From an uncultured Prevotella sp. (lineage in GTDB: Bacteria > Bacteroidota > Bacteroidia > Bacteroidales > Bacteroidaceae): a stretch of DNA of 64,000 nt. Of this stretch, positions 54,134 through 62,485 are shown piece after piece (positions within the stretch are counted from its first letter, which is position 1; each line of letters starts with the position of its first letter). Both the position numbers and the translations under genes were made by a program. Location of the stretch: the NCBI GenBank assembly GCA_900315035.1, contig OMXO01000006.1, forward strand, positions 62,001-126,000, written 5' to 3'. The notes beneath the pieces were generated by a model. The model saw only the letters and a list, made by a program, of their open reading frames with translations, made no database searches and was not told where the DNA came from.

Positions 54134-56203
54134 TTAGATACTCGGTTCCAGTACCAGACCCGACTTCCACTCCAAGTCAACCGACGTACCCAGTTCGATG
54201 CCCGGACTGGTGAGGTTAGGAATACCATTGGTGGCATTGCCGAGACCCTCTGGCACCAGCACGTTGGTCGGATAGTTGCCTGATGCGGGATTGCGCATCA
54301 CGGGGATATCCACGATGCCGTCGCCATCGGTATCCCAACCGGGACCACCCTTCGATGGGTCGGTGATAAAGGTGTCGGGCGTGCCGTCACCGTTGATGTC
54401 GTAGGTGGTTTTCGTAACACCGTCACCAGTATCTACACCAATAGGTTCGCCTGTTAGCGGATCAAAGACATAGACATCAGGATTGCCGTCGCCATCTCTG
54501 TCAACGGTCTGACTGCCGTTCTTGATCTTCACGGTAATCTTGGTCACATAGTCCTGGGTAAAGATCTTGTTGAGCGTTGTAGGATTATAATTACCAGCCG
54601 TCGTAGGATCGAGTTTCACCGTCAGGTAGAAGACACCGCCGGCAGGGATAATACCGTCGGCACCCTGGAAAGCGTCACCGCCATTCAACAGTTCCACGGC
54701 TGCAAAAATCTTCTCGTTGGTCTTGGTCTCCAGAGCCAGCGTCTGGTTGGCCTTAGAGGTGGTAACGCCCGGCTTCACATTGATACCTGTAGGCACCTCA
54801 CGGTCGTAGATGGTCCAGTTCTGATTGTCTTGAGTAGCGGTAAAATCGTATCTCACATTGTTCTGACCGCCAATCAGCAGACCTCTCAGGGTATAGCCGT
54901 CGCCTGTCACCACTTCCTGACCGGCACCATCGTAGAACGTGCCTGTTCCCATCATCAACTTGGTCTCCAGGCGACCGACAGCATACTGCACAGGGTTGAC
55001 CAGCGCCACAGACTGCGTGCTGCCGCCCACCACAGCATCGGCACTGGCATAGACCTCACTGATCACCTTGCCCCACGCATCCTTGGCGTCGTAGTTCCCC
55101 GACTCCACGGCCTCAGAGGCCTTCAGCGGGGTGCTCACGAAATACCAGAGGGCGGCAGGATACACATAATCGGTGATGCCTACCTTCAGACCGCCACCAT
55201 AGTTGGCCGACTTATCCACAAATTTATTGAGACTGCTGTCCCAACCGACGCGGGCAGCACCGTCGGGCAGACCTACATTGGCAGGATAGCCAGCATAGTC
55301 GGCCTTCAGCGTCACGGGCGAGCCGATGATCGGCTCGGTGCTGCAGGCACTGGTGATCTTATCCTTGATGGCTTTCGCCAAGGCATTGGCAGGCTGGGCT
55401 GTGACCACGCGCGACACACCGTCGTAGAGCATACCTAAGATGGCGGCAAAGTTGGCCGATGAAGAGACGGTCGTTCTGATATAGTTCACATAGAGGGGCT
55501 TCAGGCGCGCGTCGGCACTGGTGCTCCAGGCATTCTCGGGAGCGGCTCCCGTTGACGTGATGTTGGCCAGCTCGGTCATAAACGTCACGATGTTACGGCC
55601 TACGGCGTTACTCTGCTGCTGGTCGGTACTGGTGTTGATCTGTTCCAGGCCGAAACTGATGCTGTTGGGAGTCACAAAGTCAGCATCCGTCAGACCAGTC
55701 GCCTTGATGACACCATACTTAAACTTGTCGGCCTGTGTCGTGATGTCCGTCTCTGCCGTATTGTCGATGGCCTTGCCATAGAACAGGAAGTAAGAGGTAG
55801 TCATCGGCACAAACTGGTTGGCATACACCTTATAGTTCAGAGATCCCGGCTGCTTCAGACCGTTGCTGGCCACACTGCTCAGGCTCATGATGCCACCCAA
55901 CTTCGAAGAAGTACCCGTAGGCGCTGCTGCAAAGGGGATCAGACGAATATGGTCCATGCCACGGAAGACGGCTGTTGTACCGTCTTTCTGCGTGACGGCA
56001 TCCGACATACGGGTGTCACTGACCACCGAACGTGGGATGGAGATCACAAACTCTGGCCTGACACCGGCACTCCCTTGGTTGTCACGCTCTACATTGGGGT
56101 TGTTGGTCTCGTCCAGGTCATTGGAAGAGGAGCAGGCTGTAAGACCTGCGAGGCTCATCAGAGCACCAGCCGCCATCAGGGCGATAGATTGACTTTTCTT
56201 CAT
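54134..56203 (-). CDS. Mfa1/FimA-family fimbrillin, copy 3, with calcium-loop insert
   Basis: A 689-residue lipoprotein (lipobox LTAC). Family markers are VFRGMDHIRLIPF and IFTQDYVTKITVKI with the last sheet IELGTSVDLEWKSG. Between these two conserved strands sits an insert of about 90 residues (from about 564) with three DxDGDG-type calcium loops (DRDGDGNPD, DINGDGTPD, DTDGDGIVD), like thrombospondin type 3 repeats. It may stiffen the subunit or make assembly calcium dependent. The start follows the previous gene by 21 bp. Confidence 0.8.
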   Translation of the reverse strand: MKKSQSIALMAAGALMSLAGLTACSSSNDLDETNNPNVERDNQGSAGVRPEFVISIPRSVVSDTRMSDAVTQKDGTTAVFRGMDHIRLIPFAAAPTGTSSKLGGIMSLSSVASNGLKQPGSLNYKVYANQFVPMTTSYFLFYGKAIDNTAETDITTQADKFKYGVIKATGLTDADFVTPNSISFGLEQINTSTDQQQSNAVGRNIVTFMTELANITSTGAAPENAWSTSADARLKPLYVNYIRTTVSSSANFAAILGMLYDGVSRVVTAQPANALAKAIKDKITSACSTEPIIGSPVTLKADYAGYPANVGLPDGAARVGWDSSLNKFVDKSANYGGGLKVGITDYVYPAALWYFVSTPLKASEAVESGNYDAKDAWGKVISEVYASADAVVGGSTQSVALVNPVQYAVGRLETKLMMGTGTFYDGAGQEVVTGDGYTLRGLLIGGQNNVRYDFTATQDNQNWTIYDREVPTGINVKPGVTTSKANQTLALETKTNEKIFAAVELLNGGDAFQGADGIIPAGGVFYLTVKLDPTTAGNYNPTTLNKIFTQDYVTKITVKIKNGSQTVDRDGDGNPDVYVFDPLTGEPIGVDTGDGVTKTTYDINGDGTPDTFITDPSKGGPGWDTDGDGIVDIPVMRNPASGNYPTNVLVPEGLGNATNGIPNLTSPGIELGTSVDLEWKSGLVLEPSI

Positions 56204-56224
56204 ATCTTTAATCTTTTAGTTATT

Positions 56225-58090
56225 TTATCGCGAATATCTTGTTAATATCACATTATCATAGAAAAGACCTTCATCCCAACGAAGGTTTACACTCAGACCC
56301 ACCGTCGGATGGGGCACATTGAGGTCGGGCAGCCCGTAAGTGGCTTTAGCCAGTCCTGTACCGGTAATCGTCAGATCCACCTTCGTCGCATAGTCGCGGT
56401 TGAAGATCTGATTCTGGTCTGAAGAGGTATCCGTACTGGGATCCAACTGAGCCACGAGGTAGAAGGTAGCACCATGGGCAATCACGCCGTCGGCACCCTG
56501 GAAGGCCTTCCCGTCGTTCACCAGTTCCATGGCGATGTTGATCGTCTTGTGCGACTTGGTGCTTAAGCCTAAGATATAGTCCACAGGTGCATAGTCGATA
56601 ACGGTTCTCTTTACTTTCTGTTCCGCACCGCCCAGATGGGAGTCGTAGATGGCATACTCCTTCAGCCCCGTCTCATTCAGGGGTTCGTAGTTATACCCTA
56701 CCTCCGTCTGGCCGCCGATGACATAGCCCTTCAGCGTATAGCCCACATCGGGGGGCACAACCGTCTTGCCATTGGCATCCGTCAGATTGTCGGTGGGATC
56801 GATGCGCGAACGGATGGCCATGCGACCGACGGCATACTCCACCTGTTGCTTCATGATGACCGACTGCGTCGTATTCGACACCTTGGGCTTCGCTTGATGG
56901 CTTTCATAGGCATTGACCACGGCTTCCCAACTAGCAAAGTTGTTATACTTCTCAGGCTGGTTGTCGGGATCGGGCTTGATCTCTAACTGGTCTGAGGCCA
57001 GGATATCCGAGAAGATCTGGTAACGCAGGTTCATCGGATAGGCATAGTCGTTGATCGACAGTACGTTCAGGTTCTGGCCATAAGCCTGCAGACCGTCCAC
57101 ATACTCGCCCAGGTCGGCATCCCATCTGATACGGGCAGCACCGGCAGGCACGCCCAGATCCATCGGGAAACCCTGATATTCTTCTTTCAGTTCCACGACG
57201 TGTCCTTCCTCAGAAGTGGTCACGATAGCGCAGGCGGCAATCTTGTCCACGATGGCCTGTGCCAGTTCCATGCCTTGGGTATCAGGCACCAACAGTTCGT
57301 CGGCCTGTAATACGATATTGGCCGTGCGGTAGATGGTGGTCAGCATCGTCTGCACGTTAAACGACGAGAGCGTCGTCAACTGTGTCATGCGCTTATAGGC
57401 CTCGTTCAGATAGATGCTGTTCACGGTGGACCACTTATCGTTAGGGGCAGCAGCGGTTGTCACCGTCGTGTTCATCAGTTCGTTCAGCAGCGTCAGCAGC
57501 GCCTGGCCTTTGGCACTGCCGCCCAACGGGGCCTCGTTGGTGCAGATGGGCACAGGTCGGAAGCGGATGCCGTTATTGTTCTGGTAAGAGCTACGGTTCA
57601 GACCTACGGCCTCCACGATGCCGTAACGCATCTTGGCCTCATGGCTGGTCATCGGGTCGCTCACCGACGCTGAAGCGTAGAAGCCGAAGTGATCGGTATC
57701 GATCGGCACGCGGATCTCCTCGCACTGGGCAAACTCTTCATCCTTATTGGTGACATCATAGCCAGACGTCTTGATCTCAATGATGTCGCCCACCTTACTG
57801 TCGCTTTCCGATGGTACAGCATTATTGGTATTGTAACAGAGCAGGCGGATGTCGTCGATACCGCGAAACGACGTATTCTCTGCCTGCACCACATTCTCGT
57901 CCATACGGGTATGACCTCTCATCCTCGTGCCCTTCAGGGGCAATGAGAAACCGAACTGAGCCTTCACCAGTTCTATCGGCTTGTCGCCATCGTCCTTGGT
58001 GCAGCCCGTCAACAGGATCAACCCCGCAAGGCTCATCCACCACATGCTTCTATATGATAATTCTCTCTTCACAATTCTTTTAATTTTCAA
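56225..58090 (-). CDS. Mfa1/FimA-family fimbrillin, copy 2
   Basis: A 621-residue lipoprotein (lipobox LLTGC) with SFRGIDDIRLLCY near residue 75 and C-terminal IFNRDYATKVDLTI, then VGLSVNLRWDEG. It overlaps the FimB/Mfa2-type gene by 11 bp. A basic cluster (KGTRMRGHTRMDE) before FRGI could be the maturation site. Probably an accessory or alternative stalk subunit. Confidence 0.8.
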   Translation of the reverse strand: MKIKRIVKRELSYRSMWWMSLAGLILLTGCTKDDGDKPIELVKAQFGFSLPLKGTRMRGHTRMDENVVQAENTSFRGIDDIRLLCYNTNNAVPSESDSKVGDIIEIKTSGYDVTNKDEEFAQCEEIRVPIDTDHFGFYASASVSDPMTSHEAKMRYGIVEAVGLNRSSYQNNNGIRFRPVPICTNEAPLGGSAKGQALLTLLNELMNTTVTTAAAPNDKWSTVNSIYLNEAYKRMTQLTTLSSFNVQTMLTTIYRTANIVLQADELLVPDTQGMELAQAIVDKIAACAIVTTSEEGHVVELKEEYQGFPMDLGVPAGAARIRWDADLGEYVDGLQAYGQNLNVLSINDYAYPMNLRYQIFSDILASDQLEIKPDPDNQPEKYNNFASWEAVVNAYESHQAKPKVSNTTQSVIMKQQVEYAVGRMAIRSRIDPTDNLTDANGKTVVPPDVGYTLKGYVIGGQTEVGYNYEPLNETGLKEYAIYDSHLGGAEQKVKRTVIDYAPVDYILGLSTKSHKTINIAMELVNDGKAFQGADGVIAHGATFYLVAQLDPSTDTSSDQNQIFNRDYATKVDLTITGTGLAKATYGLPDLNVPHPTVGLSVNLRWDEGLFYDNVILTRYSR

Positions 58091-59162
58091 TCACAAGTCC
58101 GGGTTCCCAGTCCATCGTCACCGACGTACTGACCTCCGGATTATTGGTCATCACCTCACTGTTGGGGCCTACCCAACACTTGATCAGTTTCAACTGTCCG
58201 GCACGCAACGGCTCCTTCACGCGGAGGACGGTCTCGGTGTAAGTCGTCTCGCCACGTGTCTTCGAACTCTGATGCGGCACATAGACGCGGAACTCCCACA
58301 GCGGCTCGTCGCCTGGCTGGGCAATAAACGGCTCCTCCGTCTCGATCACGTTACGCGTACCGGCAGATGCGGGCTCTTTCGAGGGGAAGGTCACAGAGAG
58401 GAAAGCCCCCTTCTTCTGGTTCTCGGCCCTCACCAGCGTGGTCTTCACGATCGGTGGCCACTGGGAATACTGGAACACGCTGTCGCAGATATTGAAGCCC
58501 GTGGCAAAGCCCGTGCTGAAGACGCGGATATCATCGAGCGTGCCGTGGTCTCTCGGGTCGATCACCAGACCGGCGGCACAGTTGGCTATATAAAGATGTA
58601 CGTTGAAGTGCTGACTCACGTCGCCCAGCACCTCCATCTTCTGGCGAGCCGTGAAGAGGCCTGTGCTATGGGAGTCGATCGTGTCGCGTATCACCTGCGA
58701 GAGCATCGACCGATGACAACGGTTGTCGTTGCTCACCGCTACCAACTCGTTGTCCACCACATTGGCGGCTGCCAGGTGCATATACTCGCGCATCGGCAGG
58801 TTCAGCGTGTAACTCGCCTGGTTGGCATCCATGATATGCTCGTCTTTCTGCAGCAGCACGGAGTCGCCTACGGTGTCGTAGAACGAGAGATCGACGTCGT
58901 GGGCAAAATCAGTAAAGATGCCGCTCAGGTGCTGCCTGATCTCACCGGCGAGGTCGATGTCCATCTTCAGTTCCAATTCCGTCCGCAACTCTGTCGTCAT
59001 GTTCGTCACCAACTGCAGGTCGTAGGTCAGAGAACTGCTCTTCTCCGGCTCCGGTTTGGGCTCACAACCGCTCAAGTCCTCGTCGATCACCGAACACGAT
59101 GCCAGGGCTACCGGCATCAGCAGGCAGCCCAGCGCATACGCGATATGATTCAACGGTTTCAT
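58080..59162 (-). CDS. FimB/Mfa2-family fimbrial anchor lipoprotein
   Basis: A 360-residue lipoprotein (lipobox ALASC, about residue 22) starting at the ATG at 59162. SVIDEDLSGCEP, followed by YDLQLVTNMTTELRTELE, is the characteristic Mfa2/FimB opening (PF08842). Those proteins hold the pilus base in the outer membrane and limit its length. An alternative start 15 bases upstream overlaps the previous stop. As in P. gingivalis, it follows the major fimbrillin gene directly. Confidence 0.85.
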   Translation of the reverse strand: MKPLNHIAYALGCLLMPVALASCSVIDEDLSGCEPKPEPEKSSSLTYDLQLVTNMTTELRTELELKMDIDLAGEIRQHLSGIFTDFAHDVDLSFYDTVGDSVLLQKDEHIMDANQASYTLNLPMREYMHLAAANVVDNELVAVSNDNRCHRSMLSQVIRDTIDSHSTGLFTARQKMEVLGDVSQHFNVHLYIANCAAGLVIDPRDHGTLDDIRVFSTGFATGFNICDSVFQYSQWPPIVKTTLVRAENQKKGAFLSVTFPSKEPASAGTRNVIETEEPFIAQPGDEPLWEFRVYVPHQSSKTRGETTYTETVLRVKEPLRAGQLKLIKCWVGPNSEVMTNNPEVSTSVTMDWEPGLVIEN

Positions 59163-59176
59163 CTGATTAACAATCA

Positions 59177-61540
59177 TTAATTACCTGTTCCACCAAGTTC
59201 TATGTCACCAAAGTTTAAACCATTCGACCATGACATATCTACAGATAGTCCCAAAGTCACAGAACTTGAGCGCAGGTCGGGCACTGTCAGGTAGGCAGAC
59301 TTCAGCGAGTTCTCACCAATCTTGAAGTTAACCATCGTCTTATGGTCTTGGATAAACACGCGAGGTACGGTCGTTGTTCCAGTCATACCATAAGGTGGCA
59401 ATGCATGATAAGCAGGTAAATTTGGAGCCGTTTTTCCGTTAGGGCTTAGTTTACCAATCAGATAGAAATTACTACCATTAGTTATCAGATTATTCTTTCC
59501 GAAAAAATCCTTACCAGTATTATTCTGAAACTCTAAAGCAATATAAACATCATTCTGTGGATCTTCTTGGTTTGCAGGTATCTTATAATTATCAAATACC
59601 ATTGTATAATTTGGCGATGACGTACCAGTGATCGGAATAGTGTTAATGCTTATTTTATCATCATAAATATAGCCCATTCTCTCTCCCGATTTCATTGCTG
59701 GCAGCATATTCCATCCAATTCGTGGAGACTGGCCACCAATCAATACACCTACTAACTTAAAAGAAGTAGGAGTCGCCTCTATAATATTATCAGGTTCCTG
59801 ATCATCCGCAACTCCATAATCATCTTTCTGAACTTGGTGATTATTATCTTTAAGTGATTGAGAAGCATAGCCCACCGTCATCTCAAGTAGCGCAGTTCCA
59901 TAGTTAATGTTGTTGGTCATAGCCACACTGCGGGTCGTAGAAGCTACTTTGCCGTTGGCTACCCATCCAGTCCATTTGGCATGACTCTCATTCGTCCAAT
60001 CGGTTGTATTTTGTGGGTAATCACCCACTTCTTGAGGCGTATCAGAAACACGGATAGGACTATTGCCAAAATAAAGGAGTTCTGCAGGATAATAATAATC
60101 ATCAACGGTAAATTGGCCGTTATCTACAGCACTTGAATTGTAGTCCTGAACATAATAAAATCCATACTGAGGAGTACCGGCAGGGATTTTGTCTTGATTG
60201 CGGTGATCCGTATCACCTTCTGGATAAATACAAAATTTTAGATGTGTTGAACCTTGCGGCAATTCAAAATTAGCTGGGAATGTACTCAAATCATTATTAG
60301 CATCCGTAATCTCTGAGAAATAGTTTTCTGGGAAAATATTTTTCCCATTGTCCCCTTTCCCTTTGGGCCAATAGGCATCCTGCTCAATTTTGGTGAGAAG
60401 GACATCAGAAGTACTCCTGAAACTAATTGATGTAGGCATTCCTCCTTCAGTTTTAGCAGTTCCCTCAAAGGTCGGTTCAAAATATGCGTCCAATTCTGTA
60501 TGTATGCGTTGAGCCATATACTTCGCAAGAGCTTCACTAACGCCTGTGGGTTGAGCACAGCGGACACTATTGACAATACCCCACAGATTCTTAATAGTTG
60601 ATATCAAAGCTGGTCCTGAACCATTTCGTAGCTCCGTTTCCTTGATAGTAGTCATCTCCTTGTAGGCCTTAGCCAATTTTATCTCCAACTGGGTTAAGGG
60701 GACATTTTCATCTATAGGGCTCTTAGGGTCATTTTCAATAAACTTTAAATAATAATCCCTCCATTTCAATCCTGCTCCAGTCGCCGCAGGAATTGCCCAA
60801 CCATATGGATCGACACCCGTTTCTGGCGCCTGAATAGCAGTAACGGCAGAAGTTCCACGATTGGTTTCCATTATACAGGTTAAAATGGCTGCCAAAAGAT
60901 TCTGAATATGTAGGAACTCTGTCTTTTGGGAAGTCGTTAGCCGTTTACCAAGTGCAAAAGTAACTTTGGTCAAGTCATTTTCAACGTTATATTCATCTAA
61001 ATGGCCGTAAATATCCTTGTAATCTCCTTCAGGTTCTGTAATGGCCCTACCATAGAACATCATAGAATTTGTTCCTAAAGGGAATGTCATCTCTAATACA
61101 CGAGTAGTGGCAGGATTATTACCATTATTATCATATCCAAGCGATCCTGGCAGAGCTACGCGAGCCATATCAAAGAGTCGGGTTGCCTTAATATGGTCAG
61201 CATCATTTTCAATTGCACCATTAGGAACAAGACAAGAGGATACATACTGACCATCTGCAGCTTGTCCAAAACACAAAATACGAGCTCCCTCAATACCACG
61301 GAATTTCTCAGCTGGCAGGTTATTTTGCGCCTGTGTCGCATCAGCGCTTTGACGGGTAGAGGCACCGCCGCCGTAAGAGCCGACGTTAAACAAGAACTGC
61401 ACAGGCACGGTTCCCTCAGTTTGGTTATAGCCCGGATTGGGGGTCGCTGTGACTTTTTCGTCAGACGAACAACTGGAGAAACCGATGGCACCAGATAGTG
61501 CTATCGCACTCATCAAGGCATAAATGGATTGTTTCTTCAT
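59177..61540 (-). CDS. Mfa1/FimA-family fimbrillin, copy 1, probable major subunit
   Basis: A 787-residue lipoprotein (lipobox GFSSC), longer than the usual Mfa1 (about 560). It has KFRGIEGARILCF near residue 80 and C-terminal VFIQDHKTMVNFKI, then LGLSVDMSWSNG. Its position, second in the operon and just before the anchor gene, suggests it is the main stalk subunit. The coding sequence is more AT-rich than its neighbours in the operon and may come from allele exchange, as fimbrillins vary between strains. Confidence 0.82.
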   Translation of the reverse strand: MKKQSIYALMSAIALSGAIGFSSCSSDEKVTATPNPGYNQTEGTVPVQFLFNVGSYGGGASTRQSADATQAQNNLPAEKFRGIEGARILCFGQAADGQYVSSCLVPNGAIENDADHIKATRLFDMARVALPGSLGYDNNGNNPATTRVLEMTFPLGTNSMMFYGRAITEPEGDYKDIYGHLDEYNVENDLTKVTFALGKRLTTSQKTEFLHIQNLLAAILTCIMETNRGTSAVTAIQAPETGVDPYGWAIPAATGAGLKWRDYYLKFIENDPKSPIDENVPLTQLEIKLAKAYKEMTTIKETELRNGSGPALISTIKNLWGIVNSVRCAQPTGVSEALAKYMAQRIHTELDAYFEPTFEGTAKTEGGMPTSISFRSTSDVLLTKIEQDAYWPKGKGDNGKNIFPENYFSEITDANNDLSTFPANFELPQGSTHLKFCIYPEGDTDHRNQDKIPAGTPQYGFYYVQDYNSSAVDNGQFTVDDYYYPAELLYFGNSPIRVSDTPQEVGDYPQNTTDWTNESHAKWTGWVANGKVASTTRSVAMTNNINYGTALLEMTVGYASQSLKDNNHQVQKDDYGVADDQEPDNIIEATPTSFKLVGVLIGGQSPRIGWNMLPAMKSGERMGYIYDDKISINTIPITGTSSPNYTMVFDNYKIPANQEDPQNDVYIALEFQNNTGKDFFGKNNLITNGSNFYLIGKLSPNGKTAPNLPAYHALPPYGMTGTTTVPRVFIQDHKTMVNFKIGENSLKSAYLTVPDLRSSSVTLGLSVDMSWSNGLNFGDIELGGTGN

Positions 61541-61574
61541 AATCTTCATATTTTTTCGTTTTTATTTATTTTGC

Positions 61575-62165
61575 TTAGTTGATGATATACACGACATTGA
61601 TGCCCAACTGGGGCAGGAGGAAGATGCGGTTGCCGTCGCCGAGCTGCTGACCGCAGGTGGCACACTCGTACTCCTTGAACCACGCATAGCCGACGGCCAC
61701 TCCGGCCTCGGCCTCGATGCGCCAGGTGCGCGACAGGATCCAGGAATAGCCGTACTTGCCGCCTAAGGCGAAGAGGTCGCCCTGCAGACGACGGTCTTTC
61801 ACCCCACTGTAGAGCCCGAACGGGATCTTCGTGTTGCCCACGTTGAAGTGACTGTAGATGACATCGGCCTCCACATAACTCTTGTGATAGACGGAGTCAC
61901 CGAGCCAGCGACGCATGTTGGCCTCCACCAGCAGATGGCGCCATTTCTTGTTCTTGTCCTTGTCGATATCCCACGCGTTGATACCGACCATGGCACCGAG
62001 CGTCAGCAGGGAGTCAACACGGACATCGAAGCCAAGGTTGGGCGTCAACGTAGCATCGTAAAGCAAATTGTTACGAATAGATGCACGCTGGGCTGACACA
62101 TTTTCCAGGCAAAAAGCGGAAAACAGCAGGGTGGCCATAATGGTTAATTTCTTGCAGTAGTTCAC
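61575..62165 (-). CDS. DUF3575 outer-membrane protein
   Basis: A 196-residue protein with a signal peptide (ending near ENVSAQ) and a beta-barrel-like pattern of alternating strands. It belongs to DUF3575 (RNNLLYDATLTPNLGFDV; WRHLLVEANMRRWL), a family regularly encoded with Mfa/Fim pili. It is the first gene of the operon, behind the TATCTTTG box at 62188-62195. Its precise role in pilus assembly is not known. Confidence 0.85.
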   Translation of the reverse strand: MNYCKKLTIMATLLFSAFCLENVSAQRASIRNNLLYDATLTPNLGFDVRVDSLLTLGAMVGINAWDIDKDKNKKWRHLLVEANMRRWLGDSVYHKSYVEADVIYSHFNVGNTKIPFGLYSGVKDRRLQGDLFALGGKYGYSWILSRTWRIEAEAGVAVGYAWFKEYECATCGQQLGDGNRIFLLPQLGINVVYIIN

Positions 62166-62187
62166 AATTTATAATGTTTTTTATTTG

Positions 62188-62195
62188 CAAAGATA
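62188..62195 (-). promoter_or_regulatory. Promoter -7 box of the pilus operon
   Basis: TATCTTTG on the minus strand, 23 bases before the DUF3575 start. No -33 TTTG at the usual spacing is clear, fitting activator dependence. Confidence 0.55.
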
Positions 62196-62260
62196 CGCAA
62201 TTTCTCCTATTTAATAATAGAAATGCAGACTCGGGGTTGTAACATTATGTCCTATTGTTG

Positions 62261-62397
62261 CAACAATTTGTCCGTAAACATAAAATCAGAATTGTAAAAA
62301 ATGCGAAATGGGAAGAATCATTTTTGACACAACGGACGGATTGTTATATAATTCAATATAACAATTTGTCCGCTATGCGATATAACAATTTGTCCGC
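62261..62397. promoter_or_regulatory. Repeated operator-like sites AACAATTTGTCCG upstream of the pilus operon
   Basis: The motif occurs at 62262-62274 and as TATAACAATTTGTCCGC at 62357-62373 and 62381-62397 (24 bp apart), with an inverted near-copy at 62334-62348. The stretch 62166-62485 otherwise holds no gene. Direct repeats of this length suit AraC-type regulators such as the one encoded next door. Confidence 0.65.
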
Positions 62398-62485
62398 GCT
62401 ATTGATTATCAATAAATTACGACAAACGTTTCATATGGATTTACGATTTTCTAACAATTAAGAAAATCTATTACAATACCCCCCC

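Noticed and set aside
62471..62485. Run of C residues before the AraC-type regulator stop as a phase-variable tract
   Set aside because: It lies outside the coding region and downstream of the gene, so slippage would have no obvious effect.
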